This document shows positions 35,003 to 45,723 of a stretch of 64,000 nt of DNA, one piece after another. Location: assembly GCF_030272615.1 (NCBI RefSeq), contig NC_081411.1, forward strand, positions 824,906,397 through 824,970,396, in the 5' to 3' direction. Below the pieces are notes generated by a model. It was not told the DNA's origin. It did not search any database and worked only from the letters and a program-made list of their open reading frames with translations. Source of the DNA: Cryptomeria japonica (lineage: Eukaryota; Streptophyta; Pinopsida; Cupressales; Cupressaceae). Positions within the stretch are counted from its first letter, which is position 1; each line of letters starts with the position of its first letter. A program made the position numbers and the translations under genes.

Positions 35003-35717
35003 TGATGGGATGGGGTTTGGGATAGACTAGCCTAGTCTATGCTCTTGGATCCTTTCCTTGGATCACCAGGTGCTCTAACCACACCCTAGAGTCTCTAGGA
35101 CTTCCTCTTCTTGTGGAATCCCCTAACCTTGCCCAATCCACCCACCAACAATTTGATAAACTACTCCTAAGGTCTCATCTACTCATCAGTTTCAAGGAAC
35201 CCTTACTTAGGCTAATAAGGGCTTGGCTTGTTCCACACCTTCCTAGGTCTTAGCAAGGATGGGTCAGGACCAATACAAGGTTTTTACACCCATTCATGGG
35301 CCCCCAAGAGGTTTCAAGCTTCCTACCCCTTACTGATTTCATAATTTTGTCTTTTGCCTACAAAATAGGGCTACAAGGATTGTGACCAATTAGGCCTCCT
35401 ACCCGGTCCTTTAGGGCTCCCTCTTGCAAACGATGCACTTGCTTGTGAAACTTCCTAAAAGACCTGCTATACATTTGGCAAGGGCTCAAGGATTTTCCTA
35501 GTTTTAGGCCTCCAAGTGTTCATACACTGCCCTTGGTGGATTATAAGGTTTTTAAGGGTTTTTTAAGAGGGTTTTTAGGCCTGCCAGGGTCACATTGTAG
35601 GTTTGGTGCTCTTGCCACCTTGTCTAGATTGGTGGAAGCTCCTCCTTCACACCAATGGTGCTCCACTCACCCCTCTATGACTTCTCCAAAGGGTGCCTCC
35701 TTCTTTGACCTTCCTTG
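35003..35717 (-). repeat. Element E 3' LTR, part left of the CACTA insertion
   Basis: Matches 51627 to about 52342 in the intact right LTR, with scattered substitutions. It breaks at CTTCCTTG (35717), where the CACTA element begins. The last three bases TTG are the target duplication. Confidence 0.92.
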
Positions 35718-35990
35718 CACTAATACATTTGGTCTAAAATTCCAACGAAGGTTTCCGACGGAGAAGGTATATTGGATCAAATTTGATTTTTTTTGAAAAA
35801 ATGCCCGATTTCATCAGAATTCCGACGACAATGCAACATTTGGTTTTGACAGAGAAGGAATTGGCAATGAAATTTTGGTTTTTTAAGAAAAAGTGCCCGC
35901 GTTCATCGAAAATCCGACGACCGCGTGCATTACTTCAAAAAAAAAAGAAAAGACCAAGTAATTTCATAAATCCCGCATTTTCATCCATCG
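35718..35990 (+). repeat. CACTA left terminal inverted repeat and subterminal repeats
   Basis: The 17-18 bp terminal repeat is followed by several copies of a short word around TTCCGACGA or ATCCGACGA in either direction (near 35740, 35755, 35820, 35910). Such subterminal arrays are where CACTA transposase-associated proteins bind in Spm; function here is inferred by position. Chance open frames cross it. Confidence 0.75.
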
Positions 35991-36130
35991 ACCTCTGCCA
36001 TTACTTCATCCTGCCTCTTCATCCCGCCTCTTCATCCCACCTCTGCAGGGAACCAACCGTGGAATGAAGTGGTGCTGGAGGAGCAGTTATACCAGGATAC
36101 CAGGCGATGGGAAACTTTCCTGCAGCTTCA

Positions 36131-37050
36131 TTATGGTAGGAATTTTGTTATGTTTTTTATTTGTTTTTGTGTTTTGTTAGGAATTTTGTCATGTTTTTGT
36201 TTTTGTGTTTTGTTAGGGTTCTCTAAGAGCCTCCCTCCCTTCAACTGAACTATCCATAACCTAACTTGCTCAACTAGGGGTGAACTACCTCCATCCTTTG
36301 GACTGACTTCAATCCCTCTTCCCCGAGATTGAGCGTAACAACTGTGGATCAATCCTCCGACTAGAAAAAAATCAGATGGAATAGATCTTCTTCCACCATA
36401 GAATAGTAGGGGCATACAATAGTAGGGGCCCTGACATAACCCCTCTCTCCATTTATCATTGTTCTCACATACATGACTGTAGAAGCGACCAACCCTCTGA
36501 CCTGTAGAAGATTTAGATGTTGAAGGCGACCAAGTCTGGAGATCTCTGCTATGAATTCCTTAACCCCATCATCTATTTCTCTCACAATACATTTCACCAC
36601 TACTTGGGCTCCATTTGTGGGAAGAACTCCTCTGTAGACTTGGCTAAAGCCTCTGGATCCCAAAAGTTCTTCATCTCTGAAGCCCTTGGTTGCAATATGT
36701 AGTTCTTTATATTTTAACCTGTGAGGCCAATACTCCTCTTCCCATTCTTTGATGATATCTTTGTACTAGTTTCTCTTCAACCGGCCAAGCGATGCTCCTA
36801 CCACTATGAGGAGAATGAGGATGACGCAAGTTGTGCTTATGCCAGCTATAAGTATGGTGTTTTAGCTCTTGGATTTTCTATGCATAAAGGATGGAAGATT
36901 AGATGTATTCAGGGACAGGGCGATTCCATTTGTAGTAAAGCTCCACACCAGGATGTAATTCTCTTCATAAATGACTCCCATAGTTGTAGAGAAACCAACA
37001 TAAATTTCATCTTTGAGAATGTTGGACAGGGAAATATTTTTCATATATAA
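36131..37050 (-). pseudogene. Captured L-type lectin receptor kinase fragment
   Basis: Minus strand. At 37044-36865 the end of a legume-type lectin domain (ILKDEIYVGFSTTMG, YILVWSFTTNG, SLNTSNLPSF). Then a hydrophobic membrane segment (about 36860-36780, TTCVILILLIVVGASLG). Then the juxtamembrane text YKELHIATKGFRDEELLG and the start of the kinase domain (36663-36490, GSRGFSQVYRGVLP, VVVKC with the ATP-binding Lys, EFIAEISRLGRLQHLNLLQ). From there it jumps to a later kinase part (GERGYVRAP, about 36440) and a short C-terminal piece (GGRRSIP). Catalytic loop and activation segment are missing. Stops and frameshifts mean no working receptor. These plant plasma-membrane kinases act in defence and development; here it is cargo of the CACTA element. 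Confidence 0.85.
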
Positions 37051-38780
37051 CAGTGGTTTTTTTTGGGGACATTGTACATTGAATGAAGGTTATCCCAGAA
37101 TCTGAAGTAGTGAAGCTGAGCCTCCATCTGGAATGGGGAACCCCTACAAGGAGAGGTGTTAGTTGTTCCTCACCACTTCCCTTCGTCCGACAGAGGCAAC
37201 AAAGAAAGCAGCCTCGATGATAGATCCATCTTGTGATCCTATGGGAAACTACTACTATAGTTGTCCTTCACTTCTCTATGCTCTGATATCTGCTACTACT
37301 CAAATTGAGGTGATATCCCTGCTACAGAACCGTCAGAGCACTGTGTAGTGATGGAGTGCTATTTTTTGTCAGTGTTTTGGAAGGAAGCATAAGTGTACCA
37401 TTAGGAAGGTGGTATAAAATGGTGAAAGATGATAAGATAGGGAGGTAAGATAGGGAGGTAAGTGATGAAGGATGTAATGGTGAAAGAGTAAGTTAGGATA
37501 TGTTAGGGGTTTGGAAGGTAGGAAAGTGAATGGGGGGAGATAAATTAAGGATGTGAAGGATGGAATGGGGTTATGTAGGTGAAGTAAAAGTAAGCGTGTA
37601 TGAGGTTAAGGTTTAGGATAGGATGTAGGAAAGTGGAGGAGGTATAGACTATAGGAAGCACATATCATGAGCCAAAGGATCATATTCGAGAGTTGAGGTA
37701 TAGACTATAGGAAGCACTTATGCTTTGGGTTGCATCTATATGTGAGCAACTTAAAGGCATAATTTTCAATGCAATTTTTGAGAGGACTTGATTCCACCTT
37801 GTGGTACTGGGAGGATAAAATGCACCAACTCAGATTGGAAACCCTCTCCAGATACCATTTTGGAGTGCTTCAAATTGTGTTCTATTTCAAAATGTTTTTG
37901 ACAGAGATGCATAAAGGAGTTTCACAATTTACATAATAAGGTTTCATAGTGGCTCAACATGAGAGTTAGTTTTTAGAGTTCTTGTAGTTTGTATATTACA
38001 TTCAAGACAAGTTACTTGTCAATTATTTCATCAGGGGTGGAAAGCCCAAAATTTCAGTTTTCCTACACATGGCCAATCCAAATGACTTTAGGGTTGCTAT
38101 GGCAAAGTCTCTTATGGAAAAGGAGGTACATGGGAGGACACAAGAGGCATGAGAGAAGTTTGTAACCAGCTATGGAAAAGTCTCTCATTTTAGGTATGAG
38201 AGACTATAGGGCTATCAAGCTAGGCCTTCTATGACTCAACAACCTTTTAGGGGAGAATCTAGTGTTTTCAGTAATTAGGATCTTCTAATTATGGTGGGGC
38301 CTAGCCAACATAGAGTTATATGAGAGGCACATGTTATGTATATGTTAGTATCAGACAGAGAGTGCCCACAAGGTTTTAGAGTAGGTGGACACCATCCTAG
38401 GATGTCAAAGTAGATAGTTGATATGTGGGTCTTTACCCTCCCAAACACACAAAGGTCAAAGGAAGATTCACTACTGCAACACTCACTTTTTGTGATAGTC
38501 ACAAGCACTTAGCTAGGACAGTCACTCCTTTTGTGGCCATTCTTCTTCACACAACACTCTCTAACATTAATTATGATTATAGTGTACCTCCTTAAACCTT
38601 CCACCCACACCTAACTCAATACAAAACTCTTTCCCAATCTTGCTAATGGACTAATTAACTCAACTCACTATGAAATTGTGATGGTCAATGCAAGGTTTAG
38701 GACAATAGTAATTAGGATCTTCTCATTTTTGTGGGGCCTAGCCAACATAGGGTTATATGAGACAGGGGTAAGTTCAATAG
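37051..38780. other. CACTA interior, no gene recognised
   Basis: The 37380-37640 part is a G/A-rich low-complexity stretch (repeated GATAGGGAGGTAAG). Two copies of a roughly 50 bp sequence beginning GGATCTTCT and containing GTGGGGCCTAGCCAACATA lie at 38278 and 38707. The extreme left (37051-37345) may hold more of the lectin gene, but I could not follow it. No other family was recognised. Confidence 0.5.
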
Positions 38781-38857
38781 TGATTTCTCCTTCAATTCTT
38801 GATGAATGCTTGATTGCCTGTTCACTTGGAATTGAATTGATTTTATAATTAAGAAAT

Positions 38858-39090
38858 GAATTGTTTGGTCAAATGCCTCAAAGAAATATGGTCTAATAAA
38901 ATGCTATGATTGCAGGATATGCAGAAACAATGTTTGTTGAAATGGATTTACAAAATTCCAACGAAATATGATCAGTGGGGATAAAGTCAGACCCTACAAC
39001 GGCCAGCAGCCTTTACCCTCTACAACCTTTGCCAACATTCTTCCAGTCTATGTAAAAATGAGAGCTTGGCAGCATTCTTTCACTTTTAGC
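38858..39090 (+). pseudogene. Captured PPR (pentatricopeptide repeat) fragment, plus strand
   Basis: Plus-strand text reads NELFGQMPQRNMV, two stops, NAMIAGYAETM, then after frame changes STTFANILPVYVKMRAW. This is the spacing of plant PLS-type PPR proteins, RNA-binding organellar factors. It spans about two repeats only. The double stop occupies the place of the usual Ser-Trp; the same unusual disruption (TAA-TAA versus TAA-TAG) occurs in the opposite-strand fragment at 41260-41310, so the two share a copy event after capture. Confidence 0.7.
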
Positions 39091-41250
39091 TAGCTAAATT
39101 TTTCAAGAATTTTATCTCTAGATTTAATATTTCTTTTCTTGCATGAATCTATTAATTTTGAGATAACATATCTTGCCTTCATGAATTGATCCTAGTTTAT
39201 CCCTTTAACCCTGATTAATTTATTTAAAGTGTTTAGTTCCATTTTAATCCTTTCTTTTACAATTAAATATTATTAAAAAATTGTATTATTGTTCCAAATT
39301 TTGTGGATATTTAGGAGACACAAATAAAATATAAATGTAATCATTCCATATTTTTGTAGGAGATATTGGAATGAGACTAATAGGAAGAGTAGTAAACATG
39401 AGTCACAATGAGCACTTTAGAGTAAATCTAAACATTATAAGGAAGAATAGCTTGGAAAAATAGAAGCGTAACTTATTTTCCAATATGCAAGATTATTACT
39501 TGGGAAAGAATCTTGAAAGAGGATTGAAAAGATTCCTTGAGCTAACATTGTCTCACTTGTCCAAAATTATGAGGAAGGATTCATTAATGAAATGGTCATT
39601 AACAAGATGGAGAGAATAATAATTAGGAAGAGATAGATTTCACATGCTACTAGGTGACTAGATTGGAGAGAAACTAGAGTCAAATCATTTAGCTTGGCCA
39701 TGACACAAAGTCTTAGAATAGATACCAACCTTGGTGAATGGAATGAAAATCCCAAACAATTAATGAATGGTGAGACAAGTAGAGGCATCTATAAATTTTG
39801 TTTTGAATAAAATAAAGAAAAATGAGACTAAAACCAAGGGAAATGCACATGGAAAGGATAAAGGGTTATTTCTATGAATACTCATCCCACTCCATGCCTT
39901 CTTAGATATGAATAATATTTTAAAGGGAATTATGGATTTTAATGAATCCTATTTTCTTTGGTTTAATAATAAATTGAAATAAATTATAGATATGCAATGC
40001 AAAAACCTTGGTTATGATTTTGAGTGATTTAGGACTACAAAATTTTTACTAGACCACGCATCTCGGTACTTCTTACTTTTAGAAGCTCACTCCTCTAATG
40101 TTTGATAACATAGATATGAATGATTGACCTTAAACTACATGTTTTTAAAGATGAAGGTGCATTTGGGGTTTAGATGATCTTCCATGACCAAGTCAAAGGA
40201 AAGTGATATAAACCTATTTTAAAAATTATATTATCATTATACTCAAGCCATTTGGAAAATATAAAAAAATATATCCAATCTCTTAACTATTTTTCTCAAA
40301 CCTAGCATTTTGTTTGCCCATGTGAGTGCTCCATTCCTAGAACTAATAAATAAAGAGTGTATTCATGTAGATAAATGAATTAAAATCAGTTTGTGATAGT
40401 AAACATTCACATAGCATGTATAATTAATTTATTTATGATGGACTTTTAAATGTAATAAATTATCTCCTATAGTTATCTCCTAAAGGTGGGGCAATTAGGT
40501 CCATATATGATGAAAATCAAAATAAATAGTTTGAAGATAATATTAGTTACCTAAAGGATATTCCACTTGATTATTTGGTATATCATAACTATTTTGATAA
40601 ATTTTGAAACCATTAGAGGTACCTTTTGCTTCTGTAGATGAGGCATTCATTCATGTTGAAGTTGTGATAGCTTATTTGCCTCTTTATAGACAACAAATTA
40701 TCCATACGAATTATCATATATACTTGTAACCTCCATCCCAAACCACCTATTTCACTCTTCTTCCTTTGTGTACCTCTTTTATTCTTCCATTACCTCTTTG
40801 CTTACCTAAATTAAATCTAAAACATAGTGTATATAGCATCAAAAAAATTCCATATTTGATTAATATTATCCACAACATATCGAAAAGACAAATACCACAC
40901 TTACTGTGTCATTAACCAAAAATAATTTACTTACATATTCAAAGAGTTCAATAATGGAGAAACATCCATGCAGTGCTCTACACATGTCCTCGAAGGTTCA
41001 AGAAATACTTATCCTCTATTGGTCCAAACTTTAAATCACTTTCCATGCATGAAAATAATTACAACCATACACAATTTCCCACCCAATAGATTCTCTCAAA
41101 CTAGTTTACTATCTTAACATAGGGTCAAGGAAAAGCAGGCCAAAATAGGAATCCAAGTACCTTAAAAGCCTTCAAGACCATAGTGGTGAGGATTGAATTT
41201 CTTTCTTTAGTGGTATCTTTCTCTAGATGAATTAGTTGGGGATTCTATTA
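39091..41250. other. CACTA interior, no gene recognised
   Basis: AT-rich sequence of 2.2 kb with many stops in all frames. The longest chance frame (39567-39788, minus) has no recognisable similarity. No repeats or structures stood out. Confidence 0.45.
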
Positions 41251-41259
41251 GGACCTTTT

Positions 41260-41500
41260 CCTAATATGATAGCATTCTATTAGACCGCGTTTCTTTGATG
41301 CATCTCACCAAACAATTCATGTGCTTTCATGTCTATACTTCCACATTTTCCAAACATGTCAAATAGAGCATTTCCAACTATAAGCATATGCTATTAATTG
41401 CCCTTACCTTCTGCTTTGATGGAAGCCCATACTCTATTCCAAAGCTCCCATTTTGGCACAGGTAGAGAGTACGTTGGCAAACAAAACTGATCGAAATGGA
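41260..41500 (-). pseudogene. Captured PPR fragment, minus strand
   Basis: Minus-strand text FPFRSVLFANVLSTCAKMGA, then in shifted frames GNALFDMFGKCGSIDM, HELFGEMHQRNAV. This is the typical order of a plant PLS-class PPR repeat. Three frame changes and several stops break it. Its end is similar to the start of the plus-strand fragment at 38858, so the pair is an inverted duplication about 2.4 kb apart. Confidence 0.72.
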
Positions 41501-41903
41501 AATCTATTTGTTGCATTGACTGCATTGTGAGGATGCTTATGTATTTCATCAACAACATAAAGTAGGAAAGGACATGAGAATATCTCCTCGGGGAGGTATT
41601 CTATGACAACTGCGAGGTAGATGAGAGTTTCTTATGCCATTTGCTTTGTTCTATGCAGTCAAATGCAGTAACACTGTTTGAATTCAAATGCTAACGGTGA
41701 TTGTCTTTTTAACAGAAATGGATGAGAAGGGACGTCAAGGGAAAGAATGGGCCCACAACACACCTAAGCAGTCAAAGCTTAGTGTGTGTTGTTTAAGGCT
41801 GCTCCCTTAAGATATCATAATTGATTGGCTCTTCACTCCTAAGACCTTCAAAAGTCTTTAATGGCTTCATTGAGTCCTTTGGTCTTCCAAATGCACCTGC
41901 ACC

Positions 41904-42275
41904 AACTTGAATTCTCCTTCAATGCTTGATTGCCTATTCACTTGGAATTGAATTGATTTTATAATTAAGAGATCACTTGAATTGTAGGTAGACCCCTTCA
42001 AATGACATGGTAGGCTTCCTTTTATACCTAATATATGTCTTGAAAGCATTTTATCCTGATGGATTTAAATCAAATTACTTTCTCTTCTATCTGGTCTTGG
42101 TGGACTAGAGGTTACCTTGCATCGTCCTAGGATACATATTTCCACAGATACAACACAAGTTAAATGTATCTCGAGTCGATGCAAAGGAACCTCTACTCTA
42201 GAGATCACCAGAAAATAGAGAAAGAACTTTAATTTAATGCCATCAAGATAAAAGTCTTTAATCAAGACAGATAAA
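41904..42275. repeat. CACTA internal repeat, copy 1, with DRM foldback
   Basis: About 370 bp, nearly identical to 42684-43066. A shorter third copy of its first 75 bp is at 38781-38856. It starts near ACTTGAATTCTCCTTC, runs through TTGATTTTATAATTAAGAGA and TTATACCTAATATATGTC, and ends in the foldback at 42048-42255. Confidence 0.88.
42048..42255. repeat. DRM-derived foldback 1
   Basis: Imperfect inverted repeat with arms 42048-42137 and 42164-42255 and a loop of 26 bp. The right arm plus its extension to 42334, read on the minus strand, encodes part of a DRM methyltransferase (DRLRCLGNAFQIDPVAYHLS, then KDFYLDGIKLK, EVPLHRLEIHLTCVVSVE). The left arm is the same sequence in reverse. A transcript would give a hairpin of about 208 nt, in the size range of plant miRNA or hairpin-siRNA precursors. 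Transcription is not shown by the sequence. Confidence 0.85.
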
Positions 42276-42683
42276 TGGTATGCAACTGGATCTATTTGGA
42301 ATGCATTACCCAAACACCGCAATCGATCAATCACCTTTGAAAAGAAAGTGGTATGATGAAATATTTAGGCATAAAATAGATGAAATACACTCCATACTAC
42401 TACTGCATAATATTTTGGGAAGTGATATTTTAAAAATAGTAAAGGAAGTTGTATGGAACAACCAAATTCTTATCATTATAAACAATGAATATTTTAAGAT
42501 CCTTTTGTGATGTGTAAGTTGAGAATATTTTATGAAAGGTCCCTAAATGAATACACTTTAAACTAATTTTAATATACCTTCAAGTGTGCATTATGGAAGG
42601 TTTGTATTCTTAATCTCCTACCCATTTCTTAATTTAAAAGATGATATCTTTATTAAATATCTCCTATATTAAATATCTTTATT
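42276..42683. other. CACTA spacer between the two foldback repeats, with DRM homology at its left
   Basis: The first 60 bp (to 42334) continue the DRM text of foldback 1 on the minus strand and match the central part of the large inverted repeat (TGCATTACCCAAACACCGCA). The rest is AT-rich with nothing recognised. Confidence 0.6.
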
Positions 42684-43066
42684 AACTTGATTTCTCCTTC
42701 AATTCTTGATGAATGCTTGATTGCCTGTTCACTTGGAATTGAATTGATTTTATAATTAAGAGATCACTTGAATTGTAGGTAAACCCCTTCAAATGACAGG
42801 GTAGGCTTCCTTTTATACCTAATATATGTCTTGAAAGCATTTTATCCTGATGGCTTTAAATTAAAGTACTTTCTCTTCTATCTGGTATTGGTGGAGCAGA
42901 GTTTGCATTGCATTGTCCTAGGATACATATTTCCACAGATACAACACAAGTTAAATGTATCCCAGGTCGATGCAAAGCAACCTCTGCTCCAGAGATCACC
43001 AAAAAATAGAGAAAGAACTTTAATTTAATACCATAAGGATAAAAGTCTTTAATCAAGACAGATAAA
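42684..43066. repeat. CACTA internal repeat, copy 2, with DRM foldback
   Basis: About 380 bp near-duplicate of 41904-42275, in the same orientation and about 0.8 kb away. Copy 2 has a short insertion (TTCTTGATGAATGC) shared with the partial copy at 38781, so these two are closer to each other there. Confidence 0.88.
42839..43048. repeat. DRM-derived foldback 2
   Basis: Second version of the foldback: arms 42839-42928 and about 42955-43048, loop about 26 bp. Both strands give a mirrored open frame, as expected for a palindrome; the minus strand reads KDFYPYGIKLK, AEVALHRPGIHLTCVVSVE, the DRM motif I and II neighbourhood. The match of minus-strand text to DRM is better than in foldback 1 (AEVALHR intact). 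Confidence 0.85.
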
Positions 43067-43485
43067 ATTTGAGTTTGATTGTCATCATTTACTTTGCCAA
43101 ATTCTTCACACGTAACTCCTGAATCAATTTCCTACTCACAAGAATTTTATTAAGTCTCAAATATAGGGAAACAAAAGGCTTGAAATAGAAAACTTGTACA
43201 TGAAACTAAATCCATTGACTAATTAGAAGAAAAATATTAAGAAATAGTTTGATCATCTGAGAGATGTTGTAGACTTGCAACTCACTAGCTACTTAGTTTT
43301 TACGGGTAAGAATTTTTTTTGTTTTGGTTATGGTTGTGGTGTTTATAGGGAGACATTTACAAATTTATATCTATTTTCACTATTTAATGGTTTATGGGTT
43401 TGTAATGGTAATTTAATGTTATTTCATATTTTTGTATATATTCTTTATAATAGCCTATTATATTGATTTTTCTATTATGCATAAT
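43067..43485. other. CACTA spacer, no gene recognised
   Basis: Between foldback 2 and the large inverted repeat. AT-rich with a T/G-rich plus strand (TTTTTTGTTTTGGTTATGG). No homology recognised. Confidence 0.45.
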
Positions 43486-44589
43486 GGTGTGGGTCAGATG
43501 GCTTTGCCATCGGTGCATGAAAGCATTGAACGAGTTCTACTTTTAAAAATTACATGAAACATTTTTAACTTATTTGATTCAGTGTTATTTGCAAAAAATG
43601 ATTATCAGTGATGTTTCCTTTCTCAAAGAATTGTCTAGGATCTTTCCATCAGATAATATGTAACATTGAATGACTAAATCTTTTCATTATAAATTCTTAT
43701 TTAATTTAATTATTATCTAAGCATGAATTAAAATTTATATCTGTATGAAAGCAAAACATACAAGCTGAAGAGTCATGTGCAAGCAAATTTCCTAAAAGAA
43801 AGCAAGCAGGCATTATCTTGAATGACATGGAAACAAGCTCATCAGCTGCCTAGAAGAGAGCAATTGGAGAATGATAGAGGAAAGTGTTTAAGGGTGATAA
43901 ATAGATAGAGAGTATGCAATGCAAACAAACAATGTCTGGAATGTCTGATGTGATGTCTCTAATTTATGTCTGGAGGGACTAATTGGTTTTGGAGTTCCTA
44001 CAAAACCTATTGGGCCATGCTTGGAGGAAATCAATGTGTTCATGCAAGGAGCACCTTTTTTCTATTATGAGAATGATGCTTTTGCATCGAGGTATATTTG
44101 GAAGTCAATATCCAAAAGTTTCTATAGTGTGGAGCCAGAGTTGGTAGACTCAAAGTAATTTTCAGCTTTCAGAAGACCAAGAGGTTATGTACACAATCTC
44201 CCAATAGAAGGGCGATTTCAAGCATTACCTCTCCTCCCCATGACTATTCAGGAAGCACTTCCTCAGAAAAAGGACTATTGGCCTCCATGGGATCAAAGAA
44301 AAAAATTGAAGCATAGACTCTAGACGATGTGGTGGTGTCCTTCGTGAAGAACTCTGCACTATAATTGAAAATTCATGAGGGAAACTGTAAGATAGTGAAG
44401 AGAAATACAATCTTGAAAAGTGGGAAGAATGGATCTTGATTTGGGTGGGGCCAAGTCAGGTGGCTCCTCTAGAGGTTGACGAGATAGAAATCATATTAGG
44501 ATTTGAAAAAGACCACACTCATGGAACTTCGTGTGCGAGTGATCGATTGCGGTGTTTGGGTAATGCATTCCAAATAGATACAGTTGCAT
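43486..44589 (+). repeat. Large inverted repeat, left arm (DRM sense on plus strand)
   Basis: About 1.1 kb, mirrored by 44634-45723. It runs from GGTGTGGGTCAGATGGC to GATACAGTTGCAT. Over the 155 bp next to the loop I count about seven differences between arms, roughly 95% identity, nearly all C/T or G/A. The inner two thirds encodes DRM sequence (next entry); the outer third is AT-rich and could be intron or flank of the captured gene. Confidence 0.92.
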
Positions 44590-44600
44590 TCCAAATGGGT
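43960..44600 (+). pseudogene. Captured DRM-type DNA methyltransferase fragment, sense copy
   Basis: Plus strand reads GLIGFGVPTKPIGPC, APFFYYENDAFASRYIWKSI, SFYSVEPELVDSK, then FSAFRRPRGYVHNLPIEGRF, LPMTIQEALPQKKDYWPPWD, after stops WVGPSQVAPLEVDEIEIILG, FEKDHTHG and DRLRCLGNAFQIDTVAF. This is the order and wording of the plant DRM2 catalytic region (rearranged domain in which motifs VI-X precede I-V). DRM2 is the de novo cytosine methyltransferase guided by 24-nt siRNAs in RNA-directed DNA methylation, in the nucleus. Stops and frameshifts prevent an active protein. The next DRM segment (FYPDGI to VVSVE) is in the foldbacks at 42048 and 42839. Confidence 0.88.
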
Positions 44601-44633
44601 AATGTCTTGATTAAAGACTTTTATCCTGATGGC
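44590..44633. other. Loop of the large inverted repeat
   Basis: 44 bp between arms. It includes GTCTTGATTAAAGACTTTTATCCTGATGGC in two parts, a segment also found at the end of foldbacks 1 and 2 (it encodes KDFYPDG), so the loop itself is DRM sequence. Confidence 0.85.
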
Positions 44634-45723
44634 ATGCAACTGTATCTATTTGTAATGCATTACCCAAACACCACAATCGATCACTCACACATGAAGTTCC
44701 ACGAGTGTGATCTTTTTCAAATCCTAATATGATTTCTATCTCGTCAACCTCTAGAGGAGCCACCTGACTTGGCCCCACCCAAACCAAGATCCATTCTTCC
44801 CACTTTTAAAGATTGTATTTCTCTTCAATATCTTGCAGTTTCCCTCATGAATTTTCAATTATAGTGTAGAGTTCTTCACGAAGGACACCACCACATCGTC
44901 TAGAGTCTATGCCTCAATTTTTTTCTTTGATCCCATGGAGGCCAATAGTCCTTTGTTTGAGGAAGTGCTTCTTCAATAGTCATGGGGGGGAGAGGTAATG
45001 CTTGAAATCACCCTTCTATTGGGAGATTGTGTACATAACCTCTTGGTCTTCTAAAAGCCAACAATTACTTCGAGTCTGCCAACTTTGGTTCCACACTATA
45101 GAAATTTTTGGATATTGACTTCCAAATATCCTTCGGTGCAAAAGCATCATTCTCATAATAGAGAAAAGGTTCTCCTTGCATGAACACATTGATTTCCTCC
45201 AAACCATGGCCCAATAGGTTTCGCAGGAACTCCAAAACCAGTTAGTCCCTCCGAACATAAATTAGAGATGTCACATCAGACACTCCAGACATTGTTTATT
45301 TGTATTGCATACTCTCTATCTATTTATCACCCTATAACACTTTCCTCTACTTTTCTCCAATTGCTCTCTTCTAGGCAACTGATGAGCTTGTTTCCATGTC
45401 ATTCAAGATAATGCCTGCTTGCTTTCATTTAGGAAATTTTCTTGCACATGAATCTAAAGCTTGTACGTTCTACTTCTGTACAAATATAAATTTTAATTCA
45501 CGTTCAGATAATAATTAAATAAAATAAGCATTTGTAAAGAAAAGATTTAGTCATTCGATGTTACATATTATCTTTTCTTAGAGAAAGGAAACATTATTGA
45601 TAATCATTTTTTGCAAATAACACTGAATCAAATAAATAATAAATGTTTAATGCAATTTTTAAAAATAGAACTCGTTCAATGCTTTCATTCACCGATGGCA
45701 AAGCCGTTTGACCCACATCATCT
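44634..45723 (-). repeat. Large inverted repeat, right arm (DRM antisense on plus strand)
   Basis: Reverse complement of the left arm with about 5% divergence near the centre. The minus strand again encodes the DRM pieces (for example ILGFEKDHTRG and the YYEN region near 45150-45170). It ends at TTTGACCCACATC, mirroring GATGTGGGTCA-like text at 43486. Confidence 0.92.

Noticed and set aside
37380-37640. G/A-rich stretch as a regulatory or G-quadruplex region
   Set aside because: Runs of three or more G are too sparse; it looks like simple low-complexity sequence.
42831-43056. Two overlapping genes on opposite strands at the second foldback
   Set aside because: Both frames are mirror images produced by the palindrome; only the DRM-like reading has family resemblance, and it is a fragment.
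43486-45723. Assembly artefact creating an inverted repeat
   Set aside because: The arms differ by about 5% near the loop and have small indels, so they are not the same molecule read twice; reads across the loop would settle it.
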